From contig JAEWYQ010000052.1 in NCBI GenBank assembly GCA_023395555.1, positions 1 to 18,412 on the forward strand: a stretch of DNA of 18,412 nt, read 5' to 3'. Position numbers and translations under genes: made by a program. This DNA comes from Bacillota bacterium (GTDB taxonomy: Bacteria > Bacillota > Clostridia > Lachnospirales > Lachnospiraceae). Below, piece after piece: positions 6,646-13,857 of this stretch (its first letter is position 1; each line of letters starts with the position of its first letter). The notes beneath the pieces are model-generated. The model was given only the letters and a program-made list of their open reading frames with translations. It was not told where the DNA came from and made no database searches.

Positions 6646-8415
6646 ATGACTGCACAAGAATTAAGGAGGAAGTATGTTGAATTTTTCAAAGAAAGGGGGC
6701 ATAAAGAGATTGCATCTGCTTCGCTGCTGCCGGACAATGACCCTACCGTCCTGTTCACCACGGCAGGTATGCATCCTCTGGTTCCTTATTTGCTAGGAGA
6801 AAAGCATCCCTTGGGAAAGCGTCTGGTTGATGTCCAGAAATGCGTAAGGACATGTGACATTGATGAAGTCGGAGATGATACCCATCTCACTTTTTTTGAA
6901 ATGCTGGGGAATTGGTCTTTGGGAGATTACTTCAAAGAGGAGTCCATTTCATTAAGCTTTGAGTTCTTAACCACAATTCTCCGCATTCCAATGGAACGGA
7001 TTGCAGTGACCGTATTTAACGGGGATGCAATGCTTCCCAGGGATAATGAAACCGCTGGGATATGGAAATCCAAAGGATTATCGGAGAAGCAAATATTCTT
7101 CTATGGCAGGGAAGAGAACTGGTGGGGGCCGGTGGGGATGACCGGACCCTGCGGTCCCGATACGGAAATATTTTATGATATGGGGAAGGAACCCTGCGGC
7201 AAGGACTGCGGGCCCGCCTGTCACTGCGGTAAATACGTTGAGATATGGAACAATGTTTTTATGCAGTATCAAAAAGAGCGGAATGGTTCCTATAAGCCTC
7301 TGCTTGATAAAAATGTGGATACCGGAATGGGAATGGAGCGAGTTCTGACCATTATGAACGGGAAAGACAATGTATATGACACGGAATTATTTATACCTGT
7401 CATGAATAGACTAAAAAGCTCAACAGAGATTCCCTATTCCGATGAAACAAAAAGAGAGTTCCGCATTATTTGTGAACACACCAGAGCAATCACATTCATC
7501 CTTGGTGATCCGAAGAGGATGGTTCCATCCAATACAGAGCAGGGCTATATTTTAAGGAGGCTGATCCGAAGGACCATCCGATTAATCAAAAAGCTGGGTT
7601 TGAATGAAAACATTCTGTGTGATCTGGCAATGGTTATTATACAGCAATATAAAGACGTGTACAGCGAGCTGGAAGAAAATCAGAGCTTTATTCGGGAGCA
7701 AATAGAGAAGGAGTTCCAGCTATTCAAAAAAACCCTTGATTCCGGATTAAGAAAGGCAGAACAATATTTCTCTTTATTAAAAGAAGGAGAGTTGTTAAGC
7801 GGTGATATTTTATTTAAATTATATGATACCTTCGGTTTTCCTGTTGAGTTTACAATGGAATTAGCAACGGAACGCGGCATAGCAGCGGACGCTGCGGGGT
7901 TTGAACAAAAATTTATAGAGCATCAGGAAAAATCAAGACAGGGAGCGGAAGGAAAATTTAAAGGAGGTCTTGCCGATGCCGGTATCCAGACAGCCAGGCT
8001 GCATACGGCGACACATCTCTTGAATGGTGCATTAAGGAAAGTGTTAGGTGATGGCGTATATCAAAGAGGCAGTAATATAACGGAAGAACGATTACGGTTT
8101 GATTTTGCATTTGATCGGAAATTGACGGCAGAAGAGCGGAAGGAAGTATCCAGGATCGTTAATGAAGCCATCCATAAGGAAATAGACGTGATATGCGAAG
8201 AAATGACATTGGAAGCGGCCAGGAATTCAGACGCAATCGGTATATTTGATAATAAGTACGGCAGTATAGTTAAGGTTTATACCGTTCCCGGCTATTCAAA
8301 AGAAATTTGCGGCGGCCCTCACGCGTCCAATACAAAAGAGCTTGGAACGTTTATTATTCTAAAGGAAGAGGCATCCTCCGCCGGGGTTCGAAGAATTAAG
8401 GCAAAAATCGAATAA
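6646..8415 (+). CDS. alaS: Short alanyl-tRNA synthetase lacking the C-Ala domain
   Basis: 589 residues against about 870 for standard AlaRS. The class II aminoacylation core is present ([60 protein letters not shown]). The editing domain follows, with zinc ligands His453, His457, Cys555 and His559. The protein ends just after [14 protein letters not shown], where a standard enzyme continues into the coiled-coil and C-Ala region used for tRNA elbow binding and dimerisation. CGGPH replaces the usual CGGTH. The core includes a Cys-rich insert ([13 protein letters not shown]). AAGGGAG lies 8 bases before the ATG. The Ala T-box directly upstream supports charging of tRNA-Ala. It may be a second copy beside a full-length enzyme elsewhere. 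Confidence 0.93.
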   Translation: MTAQELRRKYVEFFKERGHKEIASASLLPDNDPTVLFTTAGMHPLVPYLLGEKHPLGKRLVDVQKCVRTCDIDEVGDDTHLTFFEMLGNWSLGDYFKEESISLSFEFLTTILRIPMERIAVTVFNGDAMLPRDNETAGIWKSKGLSEKQIFFYGREENWWGPVGMTGPCGPDTEIFYDMGKEPCGKDCGPACHCGKYVEIWNNVFMQYQKERNGSYKPLLDKNVDTGMGMERVLTIMNGKDNVYDTELFIPVMNRLKSSTEIPYSDETKREFRIICEHTRAITFILGDPKRMVPSNTEQGYILRRLIRRTIRLIKKLGLNENILCDLAMVIIQQYKDVYSELEENQSFIREQIEKEFQLFKKTLDSGLRKAEQYFSLLKEGELLSGDILFKLYDTFGFPVEFTMELATERGIAADAAGFEQKFIEHQEKSRQGAEGKFKGGLADAGIQTARLHTATHLLNGALRKVLGDGVYQRGSNITEERLRFDFAFDRKLTAEERKEVSRIVNEAIHKEIDVICEEMTLEAARNSDAIGIFDNKYGSIVKVYTVPGYSKEICGGPHASNTKELGTFIILKEEASSAGVRRIKAKIE

Positions 8416-8636
8416 ATGTAGAGAATATAAGTAAGATACTGGTTATGTGTTTCCCAGGGTAACCGGAGATACGCCCGTCAAAGGTCCCATGTGGTGGATG
8501 CCGGTTGAAGAAATGTATAGCGATGCAGCGGGAACTTAAGGAGGAAATTGATGTGTTTAGCATACATCGGGCCAATGAAACCGACAGCAGCATATTCTGT
8601 CATAAATTGATAAAACAGGAGAAAATTGATTGCTAA
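8416..8636 (+). other. Possible decayed coding remnants after alaS
   Basis: No intact gene. One frame reads VTGDTPVKGPMWWMPVEEMY and stops at 8544. Another, from an ATG at 8523 with no ribosome binding site, reads MQRELKEEIDVFSIHRANET and continues to a TAA at 8634-8636 (37 codons). Both look protein-like and the switch of frame between them suggests a broken gene, but I recognise neither. Confidence 0.3.
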
Positions 8637-8658
8637 TAGGAACTGATTACGTTATAAT
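8630..8658 (+). promoter_or_regulatory. Promoter of the HD-GYP gene
   Basis: TTGCTA (8630-8635), 17 bp, TATAAT (8653-8658). It gives a leader of about 140 nt. No c-di-GMP riboswitch motif is recognised in that leader. Confidence 0.6.
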
Positions 8659-8724
8659 AAAGACAATAAAAACAAATCAAAACAACAATAATATTACTTG
8701 AAAATTAATACTTTAAGACCTATA

Positions 8725-8758
8725 TAAAGTCGGAAGGATTCGCTGTCTTCCGACTTTA
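8725..8758 (+). promoter_or_regulatory. 12-bp hairpin in the HD-GYP gene leader
   Basis: TAAAGTCGGAAG (8725-8736) pairs with CTTCCGACTTTA (8747-8758) around a 10-base loop. No T-run follows, so it is a leader structure rather than a clear terminator. Confidence 0.5.
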
Positions 8759-8803
8759 AGATGGAAACGGCAGTGATTAGGAAAGGGCCGGGAGGAAGAA
8801 TAT

Positions 8804-9841
8804 ATGTATTATACGAATAAAAGTATTGTACAATGCCATTCCGGGGATGTTTTGGCCTCCGATATATACAGTACCGATGGGAACAGCCTTATCTTGAGCA
8901 AAGGGTCAATACTGAACGAATATATTATGCAGCGTCTGCTGGATATGGGGATCAAGACGGTACGGGTCTGTCAATGCGCAGAGGAGATTCCTTCCAGGTA
9001 TAAGGAGGTCCAGGAAAAGTATAGACAGATGGTCTCTCTGACCAAAGGTATCTTTCAGGAGATCGTTGCAGGAAAGACACTGAATTATAATGACTTGTCC
9101 TATGTGGCAGATCAGATCCAGAGCAGCATACAGGATGATGGGAATATCATCCGCTGTATCAGTGAAATCTATAAAGTAGACGAGTATACCTATTATCATA
9201 GCATCAATGTTGCTTTTTATTCTATGTTAATCGCAAGCTGGCTGAAGCTTCCCAAGGCTGGAATCCGCAAGGCTGTGGTAGCAGGCCTGCTGCATGATAT
9301 CGGCAAGATCCGGATACCGGATGAGCTGCTGAATAAAAAGGGAAAATTGACGCAGGAAGAGATAGAAATCCTCCGCAGCCATCCTGTTCATGGATACGAG
9401 ATTGCAGACGGGGTTGACCTGATTGACCAGGATATTAAGGCTGCTATTCTTCATCATCATGAAAGACTGGACGGTTCCGGATATCCCTTCCATTATCATG
9501 ATAGAAATATTAATCTCTATTCCAGAATTGTTGCCGTGGCGGATGTATTTGATGCCATGACCTCAGAAAGGGTATATAAGGAAAGAAATACACCCTTTGA
9601 GGTTTTTGAAATGTTCACCCTGGAGGGACCGGCTATCTTTGATCTCAGCATTCTTAACTTATTTATGAGGAAGATGACAAATTATCTCATAGGCAGCAGG
9701 GTGCAGTTGAGCAACGGTGAAACAGGAGATGTGGTATATGTCCCGTATCAGTGCATGGAGAGCCCGATTATCCAGGTAGCAGACCGGTATATTGATCTTG
9801 CTGACGATGATAATAGTGTAAAAATTATAAGAATGCTGTAA
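8804..9841 (+). CDS. HD-GYP domain phosphodiesterase
   Basis: 345 residues. The N-terminal 50 or so residues (GDVLASDIYSTDGNSLILSKGSILNEY, broken here as ILSKG then MQRLLDMGIKTVRV) form the small beta-rich domain often preceding HD-GYP. The catalytic domain follows: His164-Asp165 in LLHDIGKIRIP, then LRSHPVHGYEIADG, HHHERLDGSGYP and VAVADVFDAMTSER. HD-GYP proteins hydrolyse cyclic di-GMP in the cytoplasm, with a di- or tri-iron/manganese centre. A C-terminal beta segment (IGSRVQLSNGETGDVVYV) follows. No membrane or receiver domain is present, so the input signal is unknown. A GGGAGG site lies 8 bases before the ATG. It is a single gene. Confidence 0.93.
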   Translation: MYYTNKSIVQCHSGDVLASDIYSTDGNSLILSKGSILNEYIMQRLLDMGIKTVRVCQCAEEIPSRYKEVQEKYRQMVSLTKGIFQEIVAGKTLNYNDLSYVADQIQSSIQDDGNIIRCISEIYKVDEYTYYHSINVAFYSMLIASWLKLPKAGIRKAVVAGLLHDIGKIRIPDELLNKKGKLTQEEIEILRSHPVHGYEIADGVDLIDQDIKAAILHHHERLDGSGYPFHYHDRNINLYSRIVAVADVFDAMTSERVYKERNTPFEVFEMFTLEGPAIFDLSILNLFMRKMTNYLIGSRVQLSNGETGDVVYVPYQCMESPIIQVADRYIDLADDDNSVKIIRML

Positions 9842-9872
9842 TACAATTATTTTTGATTCCATCGGCTTTCCC

Positions 9873-9901
9873 TTGACGAAACCGGATTCAGTTGCTATAA
9901 T
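9873..9901 (+). promoter_or_regulatory. tRNA-Cys promoter
   Basis: TTGACG (9873-9878), 17 bp, perfect TATAAT (9896-9901), 21 bp before the mature tRNA 5' end. Confidence 0.85.
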
Positions 9902-9922
9902 GGCCTAAGCTAATAAAATTAC

Positions 9923-9993
9923 GGCGACATAGCCAAGTGGTAAGGCATGGGTCTGCAACACCCTGATCACCAGTTCAAATCTGGTTGTCGCCT
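9923..9993 (+). tRNA. tRNA-Cys (anticodon GCA)
   Basis: The cloverleaf is complete: acceptor GGCGACA/TGTCGCC, D arm GCC/GGC, anticodon loop CTGCAAC with GCA at 9955-9957, T arm ACCAG/CTGGT with a TTCAAAT loop, discriminator T. The outermost anticodon-stem pair is T-T. CCA is not encoded. Its 3' half forms the left att repeat of the adjacent element. Confidence 0.96.
9972..9993 (+). repeat. attL: 3' end of tRNA-Cys
   Basis: The 22 bases from the T stem to the discriminator (beginning AGTTCAAATCTGG) recur exactly at 11805-11826. Insertion at this point leaves the tRNA intact, as tyrosine integrases usually do. Confidence 0.85.
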
Positions 9994-10003
9994 TGATTAG
10001 AAG

Positions 10004-10044
10004 AGTCTCTAAACCTTGAAAATACTAAGGTTTAGAGACTTTTT
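10004..10044 (+). terminator. Terminator after tRNA-Cys
   Basis: AGTCTCTAAACCTT (10004-10017) pairs perfectly over 14 bp with 10027-10040, loop GAAAATACT, then a T-run. It lies inside the element, so insertion gave the tRNA a new terminator. It also overlaps the 3' end of the integrase fragment. Confidence 0.9.
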
Positions 10045-10428
10045 GTTACTTGGATAATTTGGTGCAAGTAGGTGCAAGCTGTTTGAACTTATAAAATCGT
10101 TTGCTTTGAAGAACAGTTTTATCTGAAGTGCTAGTCTAATGCGGTTAGTCTTGTCATAGGTTTCCAAACGGGGCGTGATATTCTTCAAATACCCATTTGT
10201 CATGGTAAGAGTCGTATGACCGAGCATTTCCTGCAATTCTGTATCAGTTGCACCATTTTTGTGCATGATAGAAGCGGTAGAAAACCGAACTTTATGGGAA
10301 GAACGGTATTCAATGCCGAGTTCCTTACAGCATTTCTTAATCCGGCGATTAAAGGTCACAGTTGCTAAGGGTCTGGAATTTTTGATGAACAGATACTCAC
10401 TGTCAGGATTTATACGCTTGATTTCCAA
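10009..10428 (-). pseudogene. Tyrosine recombinase (integrase), C-terminal fragment
   Basis: 139 codons from a TTG. Catalytic features of the phage-integrase family are present: HKVR (box II HxxR) in SSHKVRFSTASIMHKNGA, ELQEMLGHTTLTMTNGYLKN with the LGH histidine and the nucleophilic Tyr of NGY. The whole N-terminal arm and core-binding domains and the box I Arg are missing. The frame stays open a little upstream (to about 10473) but joins the end of the relaxase-like fragment in another frame. It points at the tRNA, the usual integrase orientation. Non-functional as an integrase. Confidence 0.8.
10061..10077 (+). repeat. Left paired GGTGCAA repeats (candidate integrase arm site)
   Basis: GGTGCAA at 10061-10067 and again at 10071-10077, a 10-bp period, about 68 bp from the left att repeat. 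The same pair occurs at the other end of the element. Confidence 0.55.
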
Positions 10429-10811
10429 AAATACTGGAGATACTCCTGCTTTAAAGGAGTAGTAGCAATCCAGTTATCACGAAGGAATGTATTCCAAAGA
10501 TAAGTATTTTCCTTTATGGTTTTCTTGGTGACGCTGGTCTCTTCGTCCCTCCACTTTAGCCATAGTGATTTCTTGTCACGCACAATCGGTATCGTGGTTA
10601 TATGCATATGAGGTGTTATCTTTCCCTCCGGAAATAGAGCTTTCATATCTTCATCGATAGGATGGAACACTTCATCACGATGGACTCCAGCCGAAAGTAG
10701 TATTATATCTGAAAAGTAATTCTGAATTGCTAGAGTCATTTTATTAATTGCCTCAGACGGTGGATAAACAAGAAACTCATCCAGATATTTAAGGAATTGT
10801 AGATGGTACAC
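10410..10811 (-). pseudogene. Mob/Pre-type relaxase-like fragment
   Basis: 133 codons from a GTG. The block LSAGVHRDEV, then ITPHMHITTIPIV, resembles the conserved histidine-rich region of Mob/Pre (MobV) plasmid mobilisation proteins, where HxH ligands bind the metal at the nicking site. The N-terminal motif and the long C-terminal part are absent, and the frame runs into the integrase fragment with a 19-base overlap. It is best read as one piece of a rearranged mobilisable element. The assignment rests on one motif, so it is moderate. Confidence 0.55.
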
Positions 10812-10948
10812 ATTGATAATTGATGTACAAAGACTACTGGAAAATAAAGTTTAATTATTTTATTAAATATGATATTATGGATTTAGTGAATAAATTAGTA
10901 TTCGTGAAGGTGTTTCCTCTAACAAAATATAGATAAGGAAGTGGTAGT

Positions 10949-11731
10949 ATGGTAGACGGTCATATTCATATTGAACGAGGAGAATATACGTATGAATGGG
11001 TAAATCAATTTGTTAACAAAGCAGTTGAAAAGCAATTAGATGAGATATGGCTTCTTGAGCATTGTTATCGGTTTGAAGAATTTGTTCCTATGTACGATTC
11101 TGTTTGTGCTTATAGTAATTATATAGATACATGGTTTCATAGAAAAGCAGGAGTTCTGAAACTGGAAAATTATTTGTCACTTATCAAACAAATTAGAAAC
11201 AATCAATTCCCTGTTAAGATTAAGTTTGGTCTTGAAATATGCTATTTTAGAGAGTTTGAAGATTTAGTTGTAGAATTAACGAAAGGTAAAGATTTTGATT
11301 TTTTGTTAGGTAGCGTTCATTTTGTTGATAATTTTGCCTTTGACCATAAGGCGGAGCATTGGAATGGAATTAATGTCAATGAAATATATCATAGATATTT
11401 TGAAACATCTATTTCACTTGCTCAAAGTGGAATATATGACGGTATAGCTCATCCTGATTCGATTAAACTTTTTGGACATAAGCCATCATATTCTCTAACG
11501 GAATATTATGCTAGTTTAGCAAAGGAGCTTTCTAAAAATGATATGTACGCAGAACAAAATAGTGGAGTATTTCGACGTTGTCCTAATACAGCTACACTAG
11601 GTATGGATGAAGAAATGCTAAAAATAATGAAAAATAATAATGTGAAAATCATTACAGTATCGGATGCTCATTGCCCTGAAGATGTTGGTGATAGAATACT
11701 AGAACTTAACAATTGTCTAAAAAATAATTAG
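10949..11731 (+). CDS. PHP-domain phosphatase, histidinol-phosphatase (HisJ/HisK)-like
   Basis: 260 residues. PHP metal-binding motifs appear in order: DGHIH (3-7), LLEHCYRF, FGLEICYF, LLGSVHFVDN, DGIAHPDSIKLFG, EQNSGVFRR and VSDAH near the C-terminus. The family hydrolyses phosphate esters with a trinuclear metal centre. The nearest named members are HisJ-type histidinol phosphatases, but no his genes are nearby, so the substrate is open. AAGGA lies 9 bases before the ATG. The gene is clearly more AT-rich than its neighbours and lies within the tRNA-Cys element, so I infer acquired cargo. Its stop codon overlaps the right GGTGCAA repeat. Confidence 0.88.
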   Translation: MVDGHIHIERGEYTYEWVNQFVNKAVEKQLDEIWLLEHCYRFEEFVPMYDSVCAYSNYIDTWFHRKAGVLKLENYLSLIKQIRNNQFPVKIKFGLEICYFREFEDLVVELTKGKDFDFLLGSVHFVDNFAFDHKAEHWNGINVNEIYHRYFETSISLAQSGIYDGIAHPDSIKLFGHKPSYSLTEYYASLAKELSKNDMYAEQNSGVFRRCPNTATLGMDEEMLKIMKNNNVKIITVSDAHCPEDVGDRILELNNCLKNN

Positions 11732-11748
11732 GTGCAAAACAGGTGCAA
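11731..11748 (+). repeat. Right paired GGTGCAA repeats (candidate integrase arm site)
   Basis: GGTGCAA at 11731-11737 and 11742-11748, an 11-bp period, 56 bp before the right att repeat. It mirrors the left pair in position and has the same orientation. Confidence 0.55.
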
Positions 11749-11804
11749 CCAGTATCAGAGATTGAAACCCCTCCTTTCTATACTGGTTCTGGTGATGTTC
11801 AAAT

Positions 11805-11826
11805 AGTTCAAATCTGGTTGTCGCCT
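11805..11826 (+). repeat. attR: duplicate of the tRNA-Cys 3' end
   Basis: An exact 22-base copy of 9972-9993. Only the 3' part of the tRNA is repeated, so this marks the far junction of the element. Confidence 0.85.
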
Positions 11827-11851
11827 CTCAGAGAAGTCTCTAATATAATAA

Positions 11852-11978
11852 AGGCAATGAGAAGGAATAGTACAAATTAACGTTATTTCAGAGAAAAGAT
11901 GGATGGTGGAAATGTTCTATAATGAATGTTGGAATATGATAGATCTATTCCAACATTCACTATCGAACCCTTTTTTTA
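11852..11978 (+). ncRNA. Orphan T-box stem I-like leader fragment
   Basis: From AGGCAATGAG on, this closely follows the alaS T-box stem I: AATAGTA, ATTAACG, CAGAGA, AAGATGG, then ATGGTGGAAAT, ending with CTATCGAACC. A long inverted repeat follows (11919-11936 with 11946-11963, one mismatch), then T7 at 11971-11977. No late T-box sequence and no plus-strand gene follow. It is either a decayed T-box or a terminator that captured part of one. The 13-bp perfect core of the inverted repeat may also end the minus-strand gene to the right. Confidence 0.5.
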
Positions 11979-12008
11979 ATGTAGTGCGGAGAAGTTTACT
12001 GCGGCAGG

Positions 12009-13472
12009 CTAGAATAACATGCTGAGTAAATCATAAAATTCCATGTACAATTCCTGAAGGTCTTCGGCTGCAGCATTGCCAATGTCAAATTCATCCCCCT
12101 GGATTTCATCCATGGAAGCACCTTTTTTAATGGAGAGTGTGCCGGAAGCATCTAAGTTTCCTATTTGATCAATTCTGATTTTATCAATATCGACGTTAAA
12201 CAGATCCTTTTCCGAATGCATGCTGCCGGTGAGCCGGAAGGAAGAGAGCCCGCTTGAAATCTCAAAATCTCCGGTTTTGATATGATATTCTATCTCACCT
12301 ATATCGTAGGAGGTTGTATTATTCTTAGAGGATAATTGATAACGTTCCTTATCGCTGTCAGAGGAGCCTTTTATTGCCACTTCTGCTTCGTTGCCCTTGG
12401 AGTTCACCACCAGTCTCATATTTTCCGTCCGGCTGCTTCCGCCTTCCAATAGAAGCTTAATCTCCACATCCTCCATATTCAGAAGAACTGCTGAAAGTTT
12501 GCCTTTATACAGATAGCATTGTACCCGGATATCTTTCATATTACTAAGTGTATCTCTCAGGTTGCGAATGGAGTTCTTAACATCCTCTGACTGAGAGCCG
12601 GTTTGATAGAATTGAAGCAATTCCTCATAATCATCCCCAAATACTTCTTTCATGCCATCTAAAATATTCTCTACATTGGTATGAGTAAGAATAAATTCAT
12701 ATCCCTGGCTCTTCTTTTGGGAGCCATTGACCAGAAATTCTTTTTTGGCAATTTTCTTAAATTCCAGCTTCTTGAATTCCTTTTCTACTAATTCATTAAA
12801 TTCCTTTTGTGCTGCTTCCTGATTTTTTGAAGAAGTTTGATTGGCCAGTGCTTTGTCTATGTCTTTTATGGTATCTTCCCCTATGATATCTATGAGATAC
12901 CCGGTATTGTTTTGTTTATAATTATAAGTCAGCACTTTTTTGCTGATGGAGGGGAATTTTAATTTAAGACTGTCGGAGGTTAATCCGGCAATGAGATCCA
13001 GTCTTATGATACCGATATCCAGCACCCCTTTTAATTGTTTTTGGATGTTGTTTGAAGCATAGGTGAAATGAAAGCTGGTATTATCATAATTACCCTCCAT
13101 GGCCATGGTATAGTCATTAGACAAGGAGATTTCTTGGATTTGATTCAGATCCCGCACAAATTGGGGCTGATCCTGTGCCGTTTTATAAGCGGCGAGCGCC
13201 ACTTTTTCTCTGTTGCTTAGAAAGAGTCCGCTTTTTACCACAAGAAAAACTACAGCAATGATTACCAAAGTACCAAGAATGGCAAAGAGTATCTTTGTGT
13301 CAGGCTTCTTTTTGGGGCTATTAGTAACGGATTCCTGTTGAGCGGCGTCGGCAGCCCTTTCGGACATCATAACGAAACTTACCTCCGGTTTTACTGCCTC
13401 TTCGGACATCGGATCGGAATTTACTTCCTCCCCTACTGCTTCCCCGGTTATTGGATCAATTTTTTGTTCCAT
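12009..13472 (-). CDS. Membrane-anchored protein of unknown function
   Basis: 487 residues. An acidic N-terminal region (1-55, with DPITGEAVGEE then DPMSEEAV, a weak internal repeat) precedes a basic patch (PKKKPDTK) and one membrane helix (about 61-79, ILFAILGTLVIIAVVFLVV). The remaining 400 residues, lysine- and serine-rich with beta-strand character, should lie outside the cell. The pattern after the helix (REKVALAAYKTAQDQP) resembles uncharacterised clostridial DUF proteins. I cannot assign a function. The start at 13472 has AAAGGAGG 7 bases upstream. The frame is open to 13541 but would then begin in the -35 box. It is a single gene. Confidence 0.85.
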   Translation of the reverse strand: MEQKIDPITGEAVGEEVNSDPMSEEAVKPEVSFVMMSERAADAAQQESVTNSPKKKPDTKILFAILGTLVIIAVVFLVVKSGLFLSNREKVALAAYKTAQDQPQFVRDLNQIQEISLSNDYTMAMEGNYDNTSFHFTYASNNIQKQLKGVLDIGIIRLDLIAGLTSDSLKLKFPSISKKVLTYNYKQNNTGYLIDIIGEDTIKDIDKALANQTSSKNQEAAQKEFNELVEKEFKKLEFKKIAKKEFLVNGSQKKSQGYEFILTHTNVENILDGMKEVFGDDYEELLQFYQTGSQSEDVKNSIRNLRDTLSNMKDIRVQCYLYKGKLSAVLLNMEDVEIKLLLEGGSSRTENMRLVVNSKGNEAEVAIKGSSDSDKERYQLSSKNNTTSYDIGEIEYHIKTGDFEISSGLSSFRLTGSMHSEKDLFNVDIDKIRIDQIGNLDASGTLSIKKGASMDEIQGDEFDIGNAAAEDLQELYMEFYDLLSMLF

Positions 13473-13512
13473 TGTTATCCTCCTTTTTGTGGCTTTTTCG
13501 CCATGTATATTT

Positions 13513-13541
13513 ATTATATTATAAAATAATGTAAAATGCAA
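13513..13541 (-). promoter_or_regulatory. Promoter of the membrane-anchored protein gene
   Basis: On the minus strand TTGCAT (13541-13536), 17 bp, TATAAT (13518-13513), 40 bp before the start codon. It confirms the shorter start. Confidence 0.75.
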
Positions 13542-13857
13542 TTCTGCATGATGAGAAGGGCACGTTCAAGGAGATTTAATGCATATTCTTCTCCATTATC
13601 TTGCTATAATATATTTTTTCGATTATTGATGAATAAAGGGTATTTCTGTAGCATGATGTAATATTCCTCATAAGATATATTGAATATGTAAAAGTAGATA
13701 TGGTCTCCGGACAGCGTAAAATTACGAAATTGTATAGGAATCATCCTATTGTCAGGCGGCCTTATGTAATCCGGGTTTAACCCAGTGATGGCAGGGCTGG
13801 CGGGAGAAACAGGAGAGATAATAACAATATATTGATCAGAAAGGGGGTGTATTTATC
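13542..13857. other. Intergenic region upstream of the collagen-like gene
   Basis: 316 bp between divergent genes. No gene is seen. It should hold the promoter of the collagen-like gene, probably a mother-cell sporulation sigma promoter. CATAAGATA at about 13669 is reminiscent of a sigma-E/K -10 element, but I could not find a convincing -35. A small GGGTTTAACCC hairpin lies near 13772. Confidence 0.3.

Larger units (their letters stand above)
9994..11826. mobile_element. Decayed mini integrative element in tRNA-Cys
   Basis: About 1.83 kb bracketed by 22-bp direct repeats of the tRNA-Cys 3' end. Next to the tRNA is a tyrosine-recombinase C-terminal fragment pointing towards it, then a relaxase-like fragment, then an AT-rich PHP-family gene. 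Paired GGTGCAA repeats sit 55-70 bp inside each att repeat, where integrase arm sites are expected. With a broken integrase it should not move on its own. Probably the deletion product of a larger mobilisable element. Confidence 0.8.

Noticed and set aside
8659..8803. c-di-GMP riboswitch before the HD-GYP gene
   Set aside because: The conserved class I and class II motifs are not seen; there is only a simple 12-bp hairpin.
13473..13541. Longer start for the membrane-anchored protein
   Set aside because: It would begin in the -35 box of the gene's own promoter. The ATG at 13472 has an ideal ribosome binding site.
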